Source: Variovorax sp. PAMC28562
GTDB taxonomy: Bacteria; Pseudomonadota; Gammaproteobacteria; Burkholderiales; Burkholderiaceae_C
DNA: 64,000 nucleotides
NCBI RefSeq assembly: GCF_014303735.1
Contig: NZ_CP060296.1
Coordinates: 248,001-312,000 of the forward strand
Direction: 5' to 3'
The notes under the pieces were generated by a model. It did no database searches. It was not told where the DNA came from and saw only the letters and a list, made by a program, of their open reading frames with translations. A program made the position numbers and the translations under genes. Below, in pieces: positions 1 to 10,383 of the stretch (its first letter is position 1; the number at the start of each line of letters is the position of its first letter).

Positions 1-530
1 TAGTTGGCGTTGATGTAGTTCGACGCTTCCACCAACTGCGACTGCGTGTAGTCGGCTTCCGGAAAAATCACCCGGTTTTGCACATCGCCATCGGGCGATA
101 CGATGATGACCAGCAGCCGGCGGTCCGACAGTCGCAAAAATTCGATCTGCTTGAACACCGAAGCGCGCCGCGGGGCCATGACGACGCCAACGAACTGCGA
201 CAGGTTCGACAACAGGTTGGCCGCGTTCGCGATCACCTTCTGCGGTTGGTCTGGCGCCAACGTGGCAGCGCTGAACTGGTCGCGTTGCGCGGTCAGCATC
301 GTGTCGACGAAAAGGCGATAGCCGCGCGCGGTCGGGATGCGCCCGGCAGACGTGTGCGGGCTCGCAATCAGGCCCAGATTCTCGAGGTCGGACATCACGT
401 TTCGGATAGTCGCCGCAGACAGTTCGAGCCCCGAAGCGCGAGACAGCGTGCGCGATCCCACCGGCTGTCCTTCAGCGATGTAACGCTCAACAAGAGTCTT
501 GAGCAGCAACTTGGCGCGATCGTCCAGCAT
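1..530 (-). CDS. hrcA: Heat-inducible transcription repressor HrcA (3' end missing)
   Basis: HrcA is the repressor that binds CIRCE operators and shuts off chaperone genes until heat stress. The visible 176 N-terminal residues start [20 protein letters not shown] and contain the winged-helix domain, including the typical GSRTLSR and [13 protein letters not shown] stretches and the [13 protein letters not shown] segment. The C-terminal part lies beyond the left edge of the window. The gene is divergent from nadK with only 28 bases between the two starts. A perfect CIRCE operator lies in this window in front of rpoH (32862-32888). No CIRCE is visible between hrcA and nadK, so autoregulation is not evident here. 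Confidence 0.95.
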   Translation of the reverse strand, partial: MLDDRAKLLLKTLVERYIAEGQPVGSRTLSRASGLELSAATIRNVMSDLENLGLIASPHTSAGRIPTARGYRLFVDTMLTAQRDQFSAATLAPDQPQKVIANAANLLSNLSQFVGVVMAPRRASVFKQIEFLRLSDRRLLVIIVSPDGDVQNRVIFPEADYTQSQLVEASNYINAN

Positions 531-558
531 CGATGAATTTTAGTGTTGTAATTTGTGA

Positions 559-1455
559 ATGACCTCCCGCTTTCGACGCGTTGCGCTGATTGGCAAGTAC
601 CAAGCCTCGGGCGCGCGCGCTCAGGCCGGGGCGCAAGACGGCGTGATGGAAGACATCGGCGCATTCCTCGAATCGCATGGTTGCGAGGTCGTTGTCGAGC
701 AGTCGACCGATGAGCATCCGGAGATCAGCCGCTATGCGGCCTTGAGCGTCGGAGAAATCGGCCGAACCTGCGATCTTGGCTTGGTGGTGGGGGGTGACGG
801 AACGATGCTGGGCATCGGCCGCCAGCTCGCTTGCTACGGCGTGCCATTGGTCGGCATTAACCGCGGACGACTCGGATTCATCACCGACATCCGGCTGGAA
901 GACTACAAGGCGACGCTGGTGCCAATGTTGGCCGGCGACTATGAAGAAGACCATCGCAGCCTGATGCACGCGCGCGTGCTGCGCGACGGCAACGTCGTGT
1001 TCGACGCGCTTGCAATGAACGACGTGGTGGTCAACCGTGGCGCGACATCCGGCATGGTCGAACTGCGTGTCACGGTTGGTCGACACATCGTCGCCGTGCA
1101 GCGCGCCGACGGATTGATCATTGCCTCGCCGACCGGCTCGACCGCCTATGCCTTGTCCGCCGGCGGCCCTTTGATGCACCCGGCCATTCCAGGCTGGGTC
1201 ATGGTCCCGATCGCGCCGCACACATTGTCGAACCGCCCGATCCTGCTGCCGGACGCGGACGAGATATCGATCGAACTGGTGTCGGGTCGCGACGCCAGCG
1301 CGAACTTCGACATGCAGTCGCTCGCCACGCTAATGCTCGGTGACACAGTTGTGGTTCGCCGGTCGGATCATCGCGTGCGCTTTCTGCATCCGAAGGGGTG
1401 GAGTTACTTTGACACGCTGCGCAAGAAATTGCACTGGAACGAAGGAGGTTCCTGA
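559..1455 (+). CDS. nadK: NAD kinase
   Basis: ATP-dependent NAD kinase, the only known route from NAD to NADP; cytoplasmic. The protein has 298 residues, normal for the family. It shows the nucleotide-binding GGDGT motif (residues 78-82), the NDVVV stretch (about 154-158) and the [15 protein letters not shown] signature (190-204). It is divergent from hrcA. It is followed by recN with only one base between stop and start, and the recN ribosome-binding site lies inside the last codons of nadK. The two are therefore probably co-transcribed and translationally coupled. Confidence 0.97.
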   Translation: MTSRFRRVALIGKYQASGARAQAGAQDGVMEDIGAFLESHGCEVVVEQSTDEHPEISRYAALSVGEIGRTCDLGLVVGGDGTMLGIGRQLACYGVPLVGINRGRLGFITDIRLEDYKATLVPMLAGDYEEDHRSLMHARVLRDGNVVFDALAMNDVVVNRGATSGMVELRVTVGRHIVAVQRADGLIIASPTGSTAYALSAGGPLMHPAIPGWVMVPIAPHTLSNRPILLPDADEISIELVSGRDASANFDMQSLATLMLGDTVVVRRSDHRVRFLHPKGWSYFDTLRKKLHWNEGGS

Positions 1456-1456
1456 G

Positions 1457-3139
1457 GTGGCTCTGCGACGTATTGCGCTGCGCGATTTTGTGATCGTGCA
1501 TGCGCTCGAACTGGATTTTTCGACCGGCTTCACGGTATTGACGGGTGAGACGGGCGCCGGCAAGTCGATCCTGATCGACGCGCTTCAACTGGCATTGGGG
1601 AGCCGGGCCGACGCCGGCTCGGTGCGCGAAGGTGCCGAGCGGCTCGACGTGAGCGTGGAGTTCGACGCTGCACCGGCGTTGGCGTCGTGGCTCGACGAAG
1701 GTGGCTTCGAGGCCAATGAGGCTTTACTGCTGCGCCGAACGGTCGACCTGCAAGGACGCAGCCGTGGCTGGATCAACGGCGCCCCGGCCACCGCCGCGCA
1801 ATTGCGCACCGTGGGCGACCTGCTGCTCGACATTCATGGCCAGCACGCTTGGCAGAGCCTGACCCGGCCTGACGCGGTCAGGGGCTTGCTCGATGCGTAT
1901 GCCGACGTGAGCACGAGCGCACTGGAGGCGAGCTGGCACGGCTGGCGCCAGGCGCTGACCGCACTGGATGTCGCGCGCTCCGCACAAGATTCCTTGCAGC
2001 GAGAACGCGAGCGCCTGCAGTGGCAACTCGGCGAAGTCAGCAAGCTCGCGCCCGTCGAAGGCGAATGGCAAGAGCTGTCGGCCAATCACAGCCGCATCTC
2101 CAATGCACAGGCGCTGATCGAGGCTGCCGAAGGTGCCATCGCGGCGCTGGAGGACGACGACGCCGGCGCGCTGTCCGCCCTCGCCCGTGCCGTCGCCCTG
2201 CTGCAGGACGCCGAGCATATGGAGGCGGAGTTCAAGGCCCTCGGCGAAGTGCTGGCGTCCAGCGTTGCGCAAGCTGCGGACGCTGCGCATTCGCTGCACG
2301 GCTACCTTCGGCATACCGACACCGATCCGCAGCGCCTGGCCGAACTCGATTCGCGCATGGGTCTCTGGATGTCGCTGGCACGGCGCTACAAGCGGCCGCC
2401 GGCAGAGCTGCCCGCGCTGCTCACGGGGTGGCAATTGGAATTGAAGGCGCTGGATGCGCAAGGCGACCTGGATGCACTCGATCGCGCCGAGCAAGCCGCC
2501 AAACAAGGTTATCTACGCGAGGCAAAGGCGCTCAGCAAAGCGCGCAAGCAAGCGGCGCCGCGCCTCTCCGAATCCGTCACCAGAGCGATGCAGGGTCTCG
2601 GCATGCAAGGCGGTCGCTTCGAAGTCGAACTGCAGCCCCTCGATCAACCCGGCCGTGCCGGCCTCGAAGAAGTGATCTTTCTCGTCGCCGGTCATCCCGG
2701 CAGCACGCCCCGGCCGATCGGCAAGGTCGCCTCGGGCGGTGAGCTGTCGCGCATCGCGCTCGCCATCGCTGTGACGACAAGCGAACTCGGCGCCGCACAG
2801 ACGCTGATCTTCGACGAGGTCGATGCCGGCGTCGGTGGTGCCGTGGCCGAAACGGTTGGACGTTTGATGGCGCAACTCGGGCGCAGTCGGCAGGTTCTGG
2901 CGGTCACGCACCTGCCGCAAGTGGCGGCCTGCGCCGACCATCATCTTCTGGTCGCCAAACGGCAGACCAGCAGCGGCAAGGGAGCGGCAGCGCGCACCGA
3001 GAGCACCGTCGCGCCACTCGATGCCGCTGGCCGTACGCAGGAAGTCGCCCGAATGCTCGGCGGCGAGCGTGTCTCGCAAACCTCGCTTGCCCATGCCCGC
3101 GAGATGCTCGAAAAGCAGGCGCCGGCGACTGCACCATGA
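1457..3139 (+). CDS. recN: DNA repair protein RecN
   Basis: SMC-like ATPase of double-strand-break repair. It has 560 residues, the usual family length. The Walker A motif GETGAGKS is at residues 30-37. A coiled-coil central region rich in Ala, Glu and Arg follows. The C-terminal half carries the signature SGGELSR and the Walker B stretch [13 protein letters not shown] chose the GTG at 1457 because a strong Shine-Dalgarno (GAAGGAGG, 1441-1448) precedes it by eight bases and the protein then starts with the family-typical [12 protein letters not shown]. In-frame codons further upstream lie within nadK. The stop overlaps the start of rapZ (ATGA). Confidence 0.96.
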   Translation: MALRRIALRDFVIVHALELDFSTGFTVLTGETGAGKSILIDALQLALGSRADAGSVREGAERLDVSVEFDAAPALASWLDEGGFEANEALLLRRTVDLQGRSRGWINGAPATAAQLRTVGDLLLDIHGQHAWQSLTRPDAVRGLLDAYADVSTSALEASWHGWRQALTALDVARSAQDSLQRERERLQWQLGEVSKLAPVEGEWQELSANHSRISNAQALIEAAEGAIAALEDDDAGALSALARAVALLQDAEHMEAEFKALGEVLASSVAQAADAAHSLHGYLRHTDTDPQRLAELDSRMGLWMSLARRYKRPPAELPALLTGWQLELKALDAQGDLDALDRAEQAAKQGYLREAKALSKARKQAAPRLSESVTRAMQGLGMQGGRFEVELQPLDQPGRAGLEEVIFLVAGHPGSTPRPIGKVASGGELSRIALAIAVTTSELGAAQTLIFDEVDAGVGGAVAETVGRLMAQLGRSRQVLAVTHLPQVAACADHHLLVAKRQTSSGKGAAARTESTVAPLDAAGRTQEVARMLGGERVSQTSLAHAREMLEKQAPATAP

Positions 3140-4011
3140 GCCTCGACATCGTGCTCATCACCGGTATGTCCGGGTCCGGCAAGTCGGTCGCGTTGCATGC
3201 GTTGGAAGACGCCGGCTACTACTGCGTCGACAATCTTCCGCCGGAGTTGCTCACTGCCTTCGTCGCATTGCAAAAGCAGCAGAACACGAGCCACGTTGCG
3301 ATTGCCATGGACGTGCGCAGCGGCGTGTCGTTGCCGCTCGTGCCGCAGCAGCTCGACAGCTTGCGACGCGACGGCGTGGTGCTGCGATCGCTGTTTCTGG
3401 ATTCGACGACCGATGCACTGGTGCACCGTTATTCCGAAACACGGCGCCGCCATCCGCTCTCACGCCAAGACCCTCTGCCCGACCTGCCCGAGCACCAACG
3501 CGCACTGGTGCAATCGATCGAGCTGGAGCGCGAACTGCTGGCCGATCTGCGCGACGGTGCCGACGTCATTGACACCAGCATCATCCGGCCAGCGCAGTTG
3601 CAGAGCTACATCAAGGCGTTGATCGCGGCGCCGCAAAGCGCATTGACGCTGGTCTTTCAGTCGTTTGCTTTCAAGCGCGGTGTGCCGCTCGACGCGGACT
3701 TCGTATTCGACGTGCGCATGCTTCCCAACCCGCACTACGTGCCTGCCTTGCGCGCGCTCACGGGGCGCGATGTGCAGGTGATCGATTGGCTGCGTTCACA
3801 TGACGACGTCGCGCGCATGTACGGCGACATCGAGCAGTTCCTGGGCCGCTGGCTGGATGCGCTGGCGCACGACCATCGCAGCTACGTGACGGTAGCGATC
3901 GGTTGCACCGGCGGCCAGCACCGCTCGGTGTTTCTGGTCGAGCAATTGGCACGAGGGTTCGGCGATCGATGGGCCGCGCTCAAGCGGCATCGCGAACTCG
4001 ACGCGACCTGA
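3136..4011 (+). CDS. rapZ: RNase adapter protein RapZ / P-loop nucleotide-binding protein
   Basis: Member of the YhbJ/YvcJ family. In enterobacteria RapZ binds small RNAs and directs RNase E to GlmZ, controlling glucosamine-6-phosphate synthase. Whether that role holds in this lineage is unknown. The 291-residue protein has a Walker A motif GMSGSGKS (residues 10-17). The conserved C-terminal segment [18 protein letters not shown] is also present. Its ATG overlaps the recN stop by four bases, so it is the third gene of a nadK-recN-rapZ unit. The next gene, mutY, is convergent. Confidence 0.93.
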   Translation: MSLDIVLITGMSGSGKSVALHALEDAGYYCVDNLPPELLTAFVALQKQQNTSHVAIAMDVRSGVSLPLVPQQLDSLRRDGVVLRSLFLDSTTDALVHRYSETRRRHPLSRQDPLPDLPEHQRALVQSIELERELLADLRDGADVIDTSIIRPAQLQSYIKALIAAPQSALTLVFQSFAFKRGVPLDADFVFDVRMLPNPHYVPALRALTGRDVQVIDWLRSHDDVARMYGDIEQFLGRWLDALAHDHRSYVTVAIGCTGGQHRSVFLVEQLARGFGDRWAALKRHRELDAT

Positions 4012-4044
4012 GGCGGGCTTCCGACGGCCCCGGCGCGGGTCAGG

Positions 4045-5115
4045 TCAACCGCCAGCGACCAGCAATTTGCGCACCGGTGCGGGCAGCCCGAGTTCGGTCC
4101 ATTCGTGCGCATCGAACCAGCGCCCGTGGTCAGACAAGGCGAGCGCGCCCATGCATTCGACCTTGACCGGATGCAGATGCAGATCCTTGTGCGTCAACAC
4201 GTGAACGAACGGCACATCGTCTTGCACCGTATTGCACGACGACGGCAAAGCCTCGAGAAGTGCCGCTCGACTTTCGAAGACCGGCAGCGAATACAGGCCC
4301 GCCCAGATGCCGCGCGCCGGTCTCTTCTCGAGCCAGGCGCGTCCCTTCGAATCACGGGCGCGAAGCATCCACAGTGACTCCGAGCTACGTCGAAGTTTGC
4401 GCAGCTTGACCGGATAGCGCTCCGGTGCGCCTTCGCGCAACGCAGCGCACACATCGCTTACCGGGCATAGCAAACAGGTGGGTTTCCGTGGGAGGCAGAT
4501 CGTCGCGCCCAAGTCCATCAAGCCTTGCGTGTAACGCGTGATCTCCGCCGGCTCATCGGCGGGCGGCAGCAAGGTCGTCGCATCGTTCCAAAGCGCGCGT
4601 TCGTTTGCCGCCACCGACAAGTCGTCGCCAAACGCCAGCATGCGCGTCAGCACACGTTTGACGTTGCCGTCGAGGATGGCCACGCGCTCGCCGAAGCAGA
4701 AAGCCGCGATTGCTGCGGCGGTCGATCGACCGATGCCGGGCAGTGTCTGCAACTGCGCAGCCGTGTGTGGAAACGCGCCGCTGAAACGCTCGACCACTTC
4801 TTGCGCACATCGGTGCATGTTGCGCGCGCGGCTGTAGTAGCCGAGGCCGCTCCAGAGGCCAAACACCTCGTCCTCGGTCGCCGCAGCGAGTGCTAAGACC
4901 GTTGGAAATTTTTCTAAAAAGCGCGTGAAGTAGCCAAGTACCGTGACGACCTGTGTCTGCTGCAGCATGACTTCCGACAGCCAGACTCGGTACGGATCGC
5001 GCGTGTTCTGCCAAGGCAAATGGCTGCGGCCATGGGTTGCCTGCCAGCCCGCAATGCGCGCGGCAAAGGTCGGCGCCAGCCGCTGGGCGGCCGACGCGGT
5101 CGGTTCAGACTGCAC
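4045..5115 (-). CDS. mutY: A/G-specific adenine glycosylase MutY
   Basis: Removes adenine mispaired with 8-oxoguanine, preventing G:C to T:A transversions. The 356-residue protein has the catalytic Glu48 in SEVMLQQTQ. The helix-hairpin-helix LPGIGRSTAAAIAAF (about 125-139) is followed by catalytic Asp149. The [4Fe-4S] cysteines follow the pattern Cx6Cx2Cx5C (C207, C214, C217, C223). The C-terminal NUDIX-like 8-oxoG recognition domain follows. Its start overlaps the end of the dynamin-like gene by 11 bases. It is therefore the last gene of a mutM - GTPase - mutY block on the minus strand. Confidence 0.97.
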   Translation of the reverse strand: MQSEPTASAAQRLAPTFAARIAGWQATHGRSHLPWQNTRDPYRVWLSEVMLQQTQVVTVLGYFTRFLEKFPTVLALAAATEDEVFGLWSGLGYYSRARNMHRCAQEVVERFSGAFPHTAAQLQTLPGIGRSTAAAIAAFCFGERVAILDGNVKRVLTRMLAFGDDLSVAANERALWNDATTLLPPADEPAEITRYTQGLMDLGATICLPRKPTCLLCPVSDVCAALREGAPERYPVKLRKLRRSSESLWMLRARDSKGRAWLEKRPARGIWAGLYSLPVFESRAALLEALPSSCNTVQDDVPFVHVLTHKDLHLHPVKVECMGALALSDHGRWFDAHEWTELGLPAPVRKLLVAGG

Positions 5116-7105
5116 TCAGTTCGCTGCGGACTGAAAAAGCGGTGGGTGCTTCGTTACTGGTGAGCATGGAGGTAAGTTCGCGCAGGCGCTTCTGCAGTTC
5201 GCCCAGCCCACTCTCTTGCACAGCCAGTTCGGTGAGCCGCTCTTCCAGGCTGCCGGCTGCATGCTGGATGCGCTCGACCGCTTCGATTCGCTTGCCGAAG
5301 TTGCGGCGACGTTCTTTCAGTTGCGCATCGAGTTGGGCGCCAGCTCCCTTGCTCCAGCGCTCGACTTCGGTCATTGCCGCTTCGTTGACCACGCGCAGGC
5401 GGCTGGCCAGTGCGCGCACGAGTTTGTCGCAGAAGTCGGGCTGCGCCAGTTTGATCAAGTTGCCGACGCCGAGGTACTGCGTGTGGCTGACTTCGATCTG
5501 CGTCAGCTGACGTTCGAAACCCACCAAGTCGGGCTCGGCCGGCGCCTGCAATGTGAAGCCGTGCTCTGCGTTGAGCTGTCGAAAGGTCGCATGCAACATG
5601 GCCTGAATTTCGGCCGTGGTGGCCTGCACTTCACGCAGGTTGTTGCGCAGCGCATCGAAGGTTTCCGCGTAGATCTTGCGGACGTTGAACTTGATGCCTG
5701 GCCGTTTCAACGCCGCGGCAAGCCGGCCCATGTCGGCTTTGAGCGCTGTGTTGCCCAGCACCGCGTACACCTCGCGCAGCAGCTTTCCCTGGACCGAGCG
5801 CAAAGCAAGAATTCGCGTGTTGCTGCCTTCGAACTCGGTTTGCTCCTGTTCGATGCGCGTACGCATGTGACGGATGACCGAGACGTTTTTGCCGCGAAGG
5901 CCTTGCAGTTCGAGTGCCTGCTCGGACAGGTCGCGTTGGCGCACGGTCAGGATCCGCGCCGCTTCGGCCCGAAGCGCCGCAATGCCCGAATCGACAGCGA
6001 GTCGCAGCATCGTTTCGCGTTTGCCCAGCAAACCTTCGCCCAAAACCGATTCGAGCGCCGGCAAGCGGCTCGCCTGCAACAACGGTGGGTCGCGGCGGAT
6101 CTTGGCTTGCAGGCCCTTCTGCGCAGATACCGGCAGCACGCGCGCAAGTGGAACGCCCAGCAACTCTGCAGCGCCGACGCGCTGGCGTTCGATTTGCGCA
6201 TCGATCTGTGCGGGCGTGCTCAGCGTGTCCCACATCGTGTCGATCTTGTTGAGCACAACGATACGCGTTTCGCCAGCGTCGCCTTCGGTGATGAGGTGTT
6301 CGCGCCAGATTGCCAGATCGGAGCGTGTCACGCCGGTATCGGCGCCCAGAATGAAGACGACCGCATGCGCCTGCGGAATCAGGCTGACGGTGAGTTCGGG
6401 TTCTGCACCGATCGCATTCAGACCCGGCGTGTCGAGAATGACCAAACCCTGCTCGAGCAAGGGATGCGGCATGTTGAGCAGCGCGTGCCGCCAGCGCGGG
6501 ATTTCGACGCGGCCGCCGGAGTCGCGCACCGGGTTGTCATCCGGCGTGTCGTCACTCCAGAAGCCCAGCGCCTTGGCTTCTTCGATAGGAACCCAACGCA
6601 CCTCGGCGACCTTGTTCATCACGCCGCCGAGCTGCTCCGCGTCGTCGACATCGATTGGAATGTCGGTCCAACGCTCGGGCTCGTCGCGCCAATGGGCCAA
6701 AGAATAGGCTTCGAGCCGCGTTTCAATGGGCAGCAGGCGCAGGCTCGGCAGCTGGCCGGCGGTGTAGCCGAGTTCCGTCGGGCACATCGTCGTGCGCCCG
6801 GCGCTGGCCGGCATGATGCGCCGTCCATAGCCGGCAAAGAATATCGCGTTGATGAGTTCTGATTTGCCGCGCGAGAACTCGGCAACGAAAGCCACCATGA
6901 CCTTGCTGGTCCGCATCTGCGATTCGAGTTCGCGCAGTCGCTCGGCCACGGCTTGGTCGAGCAACTCGTTTTCGTTCAACCAACCTGCAAGCCATTTCAG
7001 GCGGTGCGCGAAATTGCGTCGCCAGGCGCCATGCTGGTCGAATTGCTGGTTGAAGGAGCGGCTCAATTGGAAAATGTAAGTGGGCTTACAAAATATAGCA
7101 TCCAC
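5105..7105 (-). CDS. Dynamin-family large GTPase
   Basis: Bacterial dynamin-like protein of 666 residues. GTPase motifs are visible: a P-loop AEFSRGKS (75-82, with Ala replacing the first Gly), a Thr-rich G2 region (RTTMCPT, 104-110), DTPG (225-228) and NKID (286-289). The C-terminal half is long, charged and probably helical, as in dynamin stalks. Family members remodel or protect membranes; the specific role here is unknown. The gene sits between mutM (33-base gap upstream) and mutY (11-base overlap downstream) in the same direction. The start is uncertain: the GTG at 7105 gives the longest frame, and a TTG about 13 codons later is possible. Confidence 0.88.
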   Translation of the reverse strand: MDAIFCKPTYIFQLSRSFNQQFDQHGAWRRNFAHRLKWLAGWLNENELLDQAVAERLRELESQMRTSKVMVAFVAEFSRGKSELINAIFFAGYGRRIMPASAGRTTMCPTELGYTAGQLPSLRLLPIETRLEAYSLAHWRDEPERWTDIPIDVDDAEQLGGVMNKVAEVRWVPIEEAKALGFWSDDTPDDNPVRDSGGRVEIPRWRHALLNMPHPLLEQGLVILDTPGLNAIGAEPELTVSLIPQAHAVVFILGADTGVTRSDLAIWREHLITEGDAGETRIVVLNKIDTMWDTLSTPAQIDAQIERQRVGAAELLGVPLARVLPVSAQKGLQAKIRRDPPLLQASRLPALESVLGEGLLGKRETMLRLAVDSGIAALRAEAARILTVRQRDLSEQALELQGLRGKNVSVIRHMRTRIEQEQTEFEGSNTRILALRSVQGKLLREVYAVLGNTALKADMGRLAAALKRPGIKFNVRKIYAETFDALRNNLREVQATTAEIQAMLHATFRQLNAEHGFTLQAPAEPDLVGFERQLTQIEVSHTQYLGVGNLIKLAQPDFCDKLVRALASRLRVVNEAAMTEVERWSKGAGAQLDAQLKERRRNFGKRIEAVERIQHAAGSLEERLTELAVQESGLGELQKRLRELTSMLTSNEAPTAFSVRSELSAV

Positions 7106-7138
7106 AGCCCGACCGGCGGGGGCAATACCCAGACTGTT

Positions 7139-7954
7139 TCAGTACTTTTGACAGTTGTTGCAGAAAAATGTCGAGCGCTGCCCTTGCTTGATTTGTCGGA
7201 TTTGCGTTCCGCAAACTCGGCACGGCTCGCCTGCGCGTCCATAAACCGTCGCTTCGAGCTGAAAGTAGCCTGATTGCCCATCGATGTTCGAAAAGTCACG
7301 CAGCGTGCTGCCACCGCGCTGCACCGCCCGCGCCAGGATCTCTCGGATGGCGGTGTGCAGGCGCAAGGCCCGCGGGCGACTGATCCGTGATGCAGAAACC
7401 GTCGGCCGGATTTCCGCCATGAACAACGCCTCGGACGCGTAGATATTTCCGACCCCCACCACCACGTCGCCGGCGAGCAGCACTTGTTTGATTGCGGCTT
7501 TGCGGCGGCGCATGCCGGCATGGAAAGTCTCGAAATCGAAGGCATCGCCCAGTGGCTCCATGCCCAGTCCTCCCAGCAACTTGACCGCCAGCGGCGCCCC
7601 CTCGTCTTCGACATACACGACGGAACCAAAGCGCCGCGGGTCGTTCAGGCGCAACGTGCCCTTGTCGGTCATCAAATCAAAATGATCATGCGGACCGGCT
7701 GGCGGTAGCCCTGATGTGAAGCGCAAGCTGCCGGACATGCCGAGATGCAATAGCAAAAGCCCCCGGTCCATGTCGATCAGAAGATATTTGCCTCGCCGGC
7801 GCACCGCCTTAACAGTTCGCCCGACCAAGGCCTCAGGCGCTACCGAGAGCGCCCAGCGGAGCGGCTTTCCGACCTGCACGGCCGAGATGCGCGCGCCCGC
7901 GATCCGATCGGCAAATCCGAGCCTTGTGACTTCAACTTCGGGTAATTCGGGCAT
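7139..7954 (-). CDS. mutM: Formamidopyrimidine-DNA glycosylase MutM (Fpg)
   Basis: Bifunctional glycosylase and AP lyase that excises 8-oxoguanine and formamidopyrimidines. I chose the ATG at 7954 because the mature enzyme must begin Pro-Glu-Leu-Pro-Glu, with the N-terminal proline as nucleophile. In-frame codons upstream do not encode family sequence. The 271-residue protein has Glu3 (E2 after Met removal), the RRGKYLL strand with the conserved lysine at 56, and a C-terminal zinc finger (C245, C248, C265, C268). It leads the minus-strand mutM - dynamin-like GTPase - mutY series and is divergent from the TPR gene. Confidence 0.97.
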   Translation of the reverse strand: MPELPEVEVTRLGFADRIAGARISAVQVGKPLRWALSVAPEALVGRTVKAVRRRGKYLLIDMDRGLLLLHLGMSGSLRFTSGLPPAGPHDHFDLMTDKGTLRLNDPRRFGSVVYVEDEGAPLAVKLLGGLGMEPLGDAFDFETFHAGMRRRKAAIKQVLLAGDVVVGVGNIYASEALFMAEIRPTVSASRISRPRALRLHTAIREILARAVQRGGSTLRDFSNIDGQSGYFQLEATVYGRAGEPCRVCGTQIRQIKQGQRSTFFCNNCQKY

Positions 7955-8050
7955 GCAGAGCCAAGCAATCGATAAACACTGACACGAATTCGGGCAGGCT
8001 CCTAAGCCCTCGCTCAACGTGCCGCAAAAGCCTTGGATTATTATGGTTCG

Positions 8051-9874
8051 ATGACCTTACCGCCCCGCCGACTCCGCCTTGCGGCGGCCGCGCTTCCCAT
8101 GTTTCTGGCAGTGGCCGCCTACGCCCAGCCCGCAACACCCCCCGCCGCGGCGCCGACCATCGAACCTGCCAAGTCTCCTGTGACGACGCCTGCGGCAACG
8201 GCAGCGCCGCCCGCAGTGGAAGACACCTCGCCCCCCGATCAGTCAGCGCTGACCGCGCAGTTGTTCTACGAAGTGCTGCTCGGCGAACTGACCGCACGCT
8301 CAGGCGAGCCAGGCGATGGCTATGCGCTGATGCTCGACGCGGGTCGTAAGACATGCGACGGCAAGCTTTTCCAACGTGCGGTCGAAATCGCGCTGCAGTC
8401 GCGCTCCGGCGATGCAGCGCTCGCTGCGACGCGCGCCTGGAAAGTGGCGGTACCGACGTCTCGCGAGGCTCGTCGCTTCGAACTGCAGATCCTGATCGCG
8501 TTGAATCGCGTTGGCGAAACCGTGGAGCCGCTGCGAATCGAACTGGCCGCGACGCCGCTGCCCGAGCACCCGTTTTTGATGGCGATGATCGCGCGCAACT
8601 ACGCACGCGCACCCGACAAAAAGGTCGCCGCAGAGGTGGTCGAAAAGGCGCTCGCCGACGACCTTAAAAATCCCGCGACGGCTGGTCTGGCCTGGACCAC
8701 AGTTGGCCGATTGCGCCAGCTAGCTGGCGACAATCCAGGGGCGCTCGACGCAGCGATCAAAGGCCAGGAGGCCGATCCCTCATCTGATGGCCCGCCTGTG
8801 CTGGCGCTGGAGTTGATAGACCCAGGACAGCCCTTGGCCGAGCCCATCGTCAAGCGCTATCTGGCAAGCCCGAAAGCCGTGCCCGAAGTTCGCATGGCCT
8901 ATGCGCGCGCGCTGACGGAGGGCCGCCGCTATACCGAAGCCACTGCCGAACTGTCGAGCCTCACGTCAGCACGACCCGAGATGCCCGACCCGTGGCTGCT
9001 GCTCGGCTCGCTTCAGTCGCAAGCGCGGCAAGACTCGGCCGCCGAAACCTCGTTGAAGCGCTATATCGAGCTCTCGAACGGGCAGCGCGATGCCGACGAA
9101 CGCAAGCGCGGTGAAACGCAGGCGTATCTGATGCTGGCGCAGTTGGCGGAGCGCCGCAGGGACTTCACGGGGGCCGAGCGTTGGCTCACGAAGATAGACA
9201 GCACCGACGACGTGGTGTCGGCGCAAAGCCGCCGCGCCGGGCTGCTCGCGCGTCAAGGCAAGTTGCCGCAAGCGCGCGAGATCATTCGCGCACTGCCAGA
9301 GCGCACCGCCGAGGACAAGAAGCAGAAGTTCATGGCCGAGGTGCAGTTGCTGCGTGACGGCAAGCAGTACCAGGCGGCTTACGACATGCTGGCCAAGGCC
9401 AGCGCGGACGAGCCGGAAAACAGCGACCTCATCTATGACCAAGCGATGGTTGCCGAGAAGCTGAATCGCCTTGACGACATGGAGCGCCTGCTGCGCCGTC
9501 TGATCGTGTTGAAGCCCGAAAACCAGAACGCCTACAACGCCCTGGGCTACTCGTTTGCCGATCGCAAGGTTCGACTCGATGAGGCGCGCACGCTGATCCA
9601 GAAGGCAGTGCAACTCGCCCCTGAAGATCCATTCATTGCCGACAGCCTCGGCTGGGTTGAATTCCGGTTGGGCAACACGGCCGAGGCCACCCGCATTCTT
9701 CAAGCGGCCTACAAGCAGCGCCCTGATCCGGAAATTGGCGCCCACTACGGCGAAGTGCTCTGGCATGCAGGCGACAAAGAGCGCGCTGTCTCAATTTGGA
9801 AAGAGGCGGCATTGGCGGATGCCGAAAACGAAACCTTGCAGGAAACGCTCAAGCGCCTGCGCGTCAAGTTGTGA
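8051..9874 (+). CDS. Secreted or membrane-anchored tetratricopeptide-repeat protein
   Basis: A 607-residue TPR protein, probably exported. It starts with a signal-peptide-like segment (about residues 1-25, [20 protein letters not shown]) followed by a Pro/Ala/Thr-rich linker (about 26-65). Helical repeats then fill the rest, clearest near the C-terminus ([27 protein letters not shown]). I preferred the ATG at 8051 over an in-frame TTG six codons earlier because it places the arginines at the extreme N-terminus. The stop overlaps the lolB GTG start (GTGA). In this position it is a likely partner of outer-membrane lipoprotein biogenesis, but its exact function is unknown. Confidence 0.88.
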   Translation: MTLPPRRLRLAAAALPMFLAVAAYAQPATPPAAAPTIEPAKSPVTTPAATAAPPAVEDTSPPDQSALTAQLFYEVLLGELTARSGEPGDGYALMLDAGRKTCDGKLFQRAVEIALQSRSGDAALAATRAWKVAVPTSREARRFELQILIALNRVGETVEPLRIELAATPLPEHPFLMAMIARNYARAPDKKVAAEVVEKALADDLKNPATAGLAWTTVGRLRQLAGDNPGALDAAIKGQEADPSSDGPPVLALELIDPGQPLAEPIVKRYLASPKAVPEVRMAYARALTEGRRYTEATAELSSLTSARPEMPDPWLLLGSLQSQARQDSAAETSLKRYIELSNGQRDADERKRGETQAYLMLAQLAERRRDFTGAERWLTKIDSTDDVVSAQSRRAGLLARQGKLPQAREIIRALPERTAEDKKQKFMAEVQLLRDGKQYQAAYDMLAKASADEPENSDLIYDQAMVAEKLNRLDDMERLLRRLIVLKPENQNAYNALGYSFADRKVRLDEARTLIQKAVQLAPEDPFIADSLGWVEFRLGNTAEATRILQAAYKQRPDPEIGAHYGEVLWHAGDKERAVSIWKEAALADAENETLQETLKRLRVKL

Positions 9875-10383
9875 CCGGTGCCGCGGCCCAGCCGTCGCGT
9901 CGATTTGCGCTGACGCTGGGTGGCGTTGCGATGTTGGTGATGTCGGGCTGCGCCACGGTGAAGAATCCGTCGAACGGCTCCGATGCGCAGGCATGGACCG
10001 GCCGCATGTCCCTCAGGATCGAAAGTGAACCGGAGCAGACCTTTTCCGCCCTTTTCGAGCTACGCGGCACTGCCGAAACGGGCGAGCTGACGTTGAGCAG
10101 CCCGATCGGCAGCACGCTGGCAGCGTTGCACTGGGCGCCCGGCGAGGCGGTGTTGAACGACGGAAGCCGAACCCGCCGGTTCGATTCGGTCGACCAGTTG
10201 ATCCAGGCTGCCACTGGTGCAGCCATTCCTGTCGGCGCGCTGTTCGGCTGGCTCGTCGGCCAGGATGCGCAGGTGTCCGGCTGGAGGGCCGAACTGGGGC
10301 AGTTGGCGCAAGGGCGACTGCAAGCGCGCCGCGAAGCGCCCTTGCCGCGCGCCGATCTGCGCGTCGTTTTCGAACGGGCATGA
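9871..10383 (+). CDS. lolB: Outer-membrane lipoprotein receptor LolB
   Basis: LolB takes lipoproteins from the periplasmic carrier LolA and inserts them into the outer membrane; it is itself a lipoprotein. The 170-residue product has an N-terminal hydrophobic stretch ending in the lipobox MSGC with Cys27. The LolB-type region then contains WTGRMSLRIE and TGELTLSSPIGSTLA. The GTG start overlaps the TPR gene stop (GTGA), and the lolB stop overlaps the ispE ATG (ATGA), so the three genes are translationally coupled. The lolB-ispE-prs neighbourhood is typical of proteobacteria. Confidence 0.92.
   Translation: MTGAAAQPSRRFALTLGGVAMLVMSGCATVKNPSNGSDAQAWTGRMSLRIESEPEQTFSALFELRGTAETGELTLSSPIGSTLAALHWAPGEAVLNDGSRTRRFDSVDQLIQAATGAAIPVGALFGWLVGQDAQVSGWRAELGQLAQGRLQARREAPLPRADLRVVFERA

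Noticed and set aside
5216..6862. Long plus-strand open frame (548 codons) opposite the dynamin-like gene
   Set aside because: It mirrors the codon structure of the real gene on the other strand, is rich in Arg, Ala and Gln, shows no family motif and has no ribosome-binding site. Long antisense frames are expected at this G+C content.
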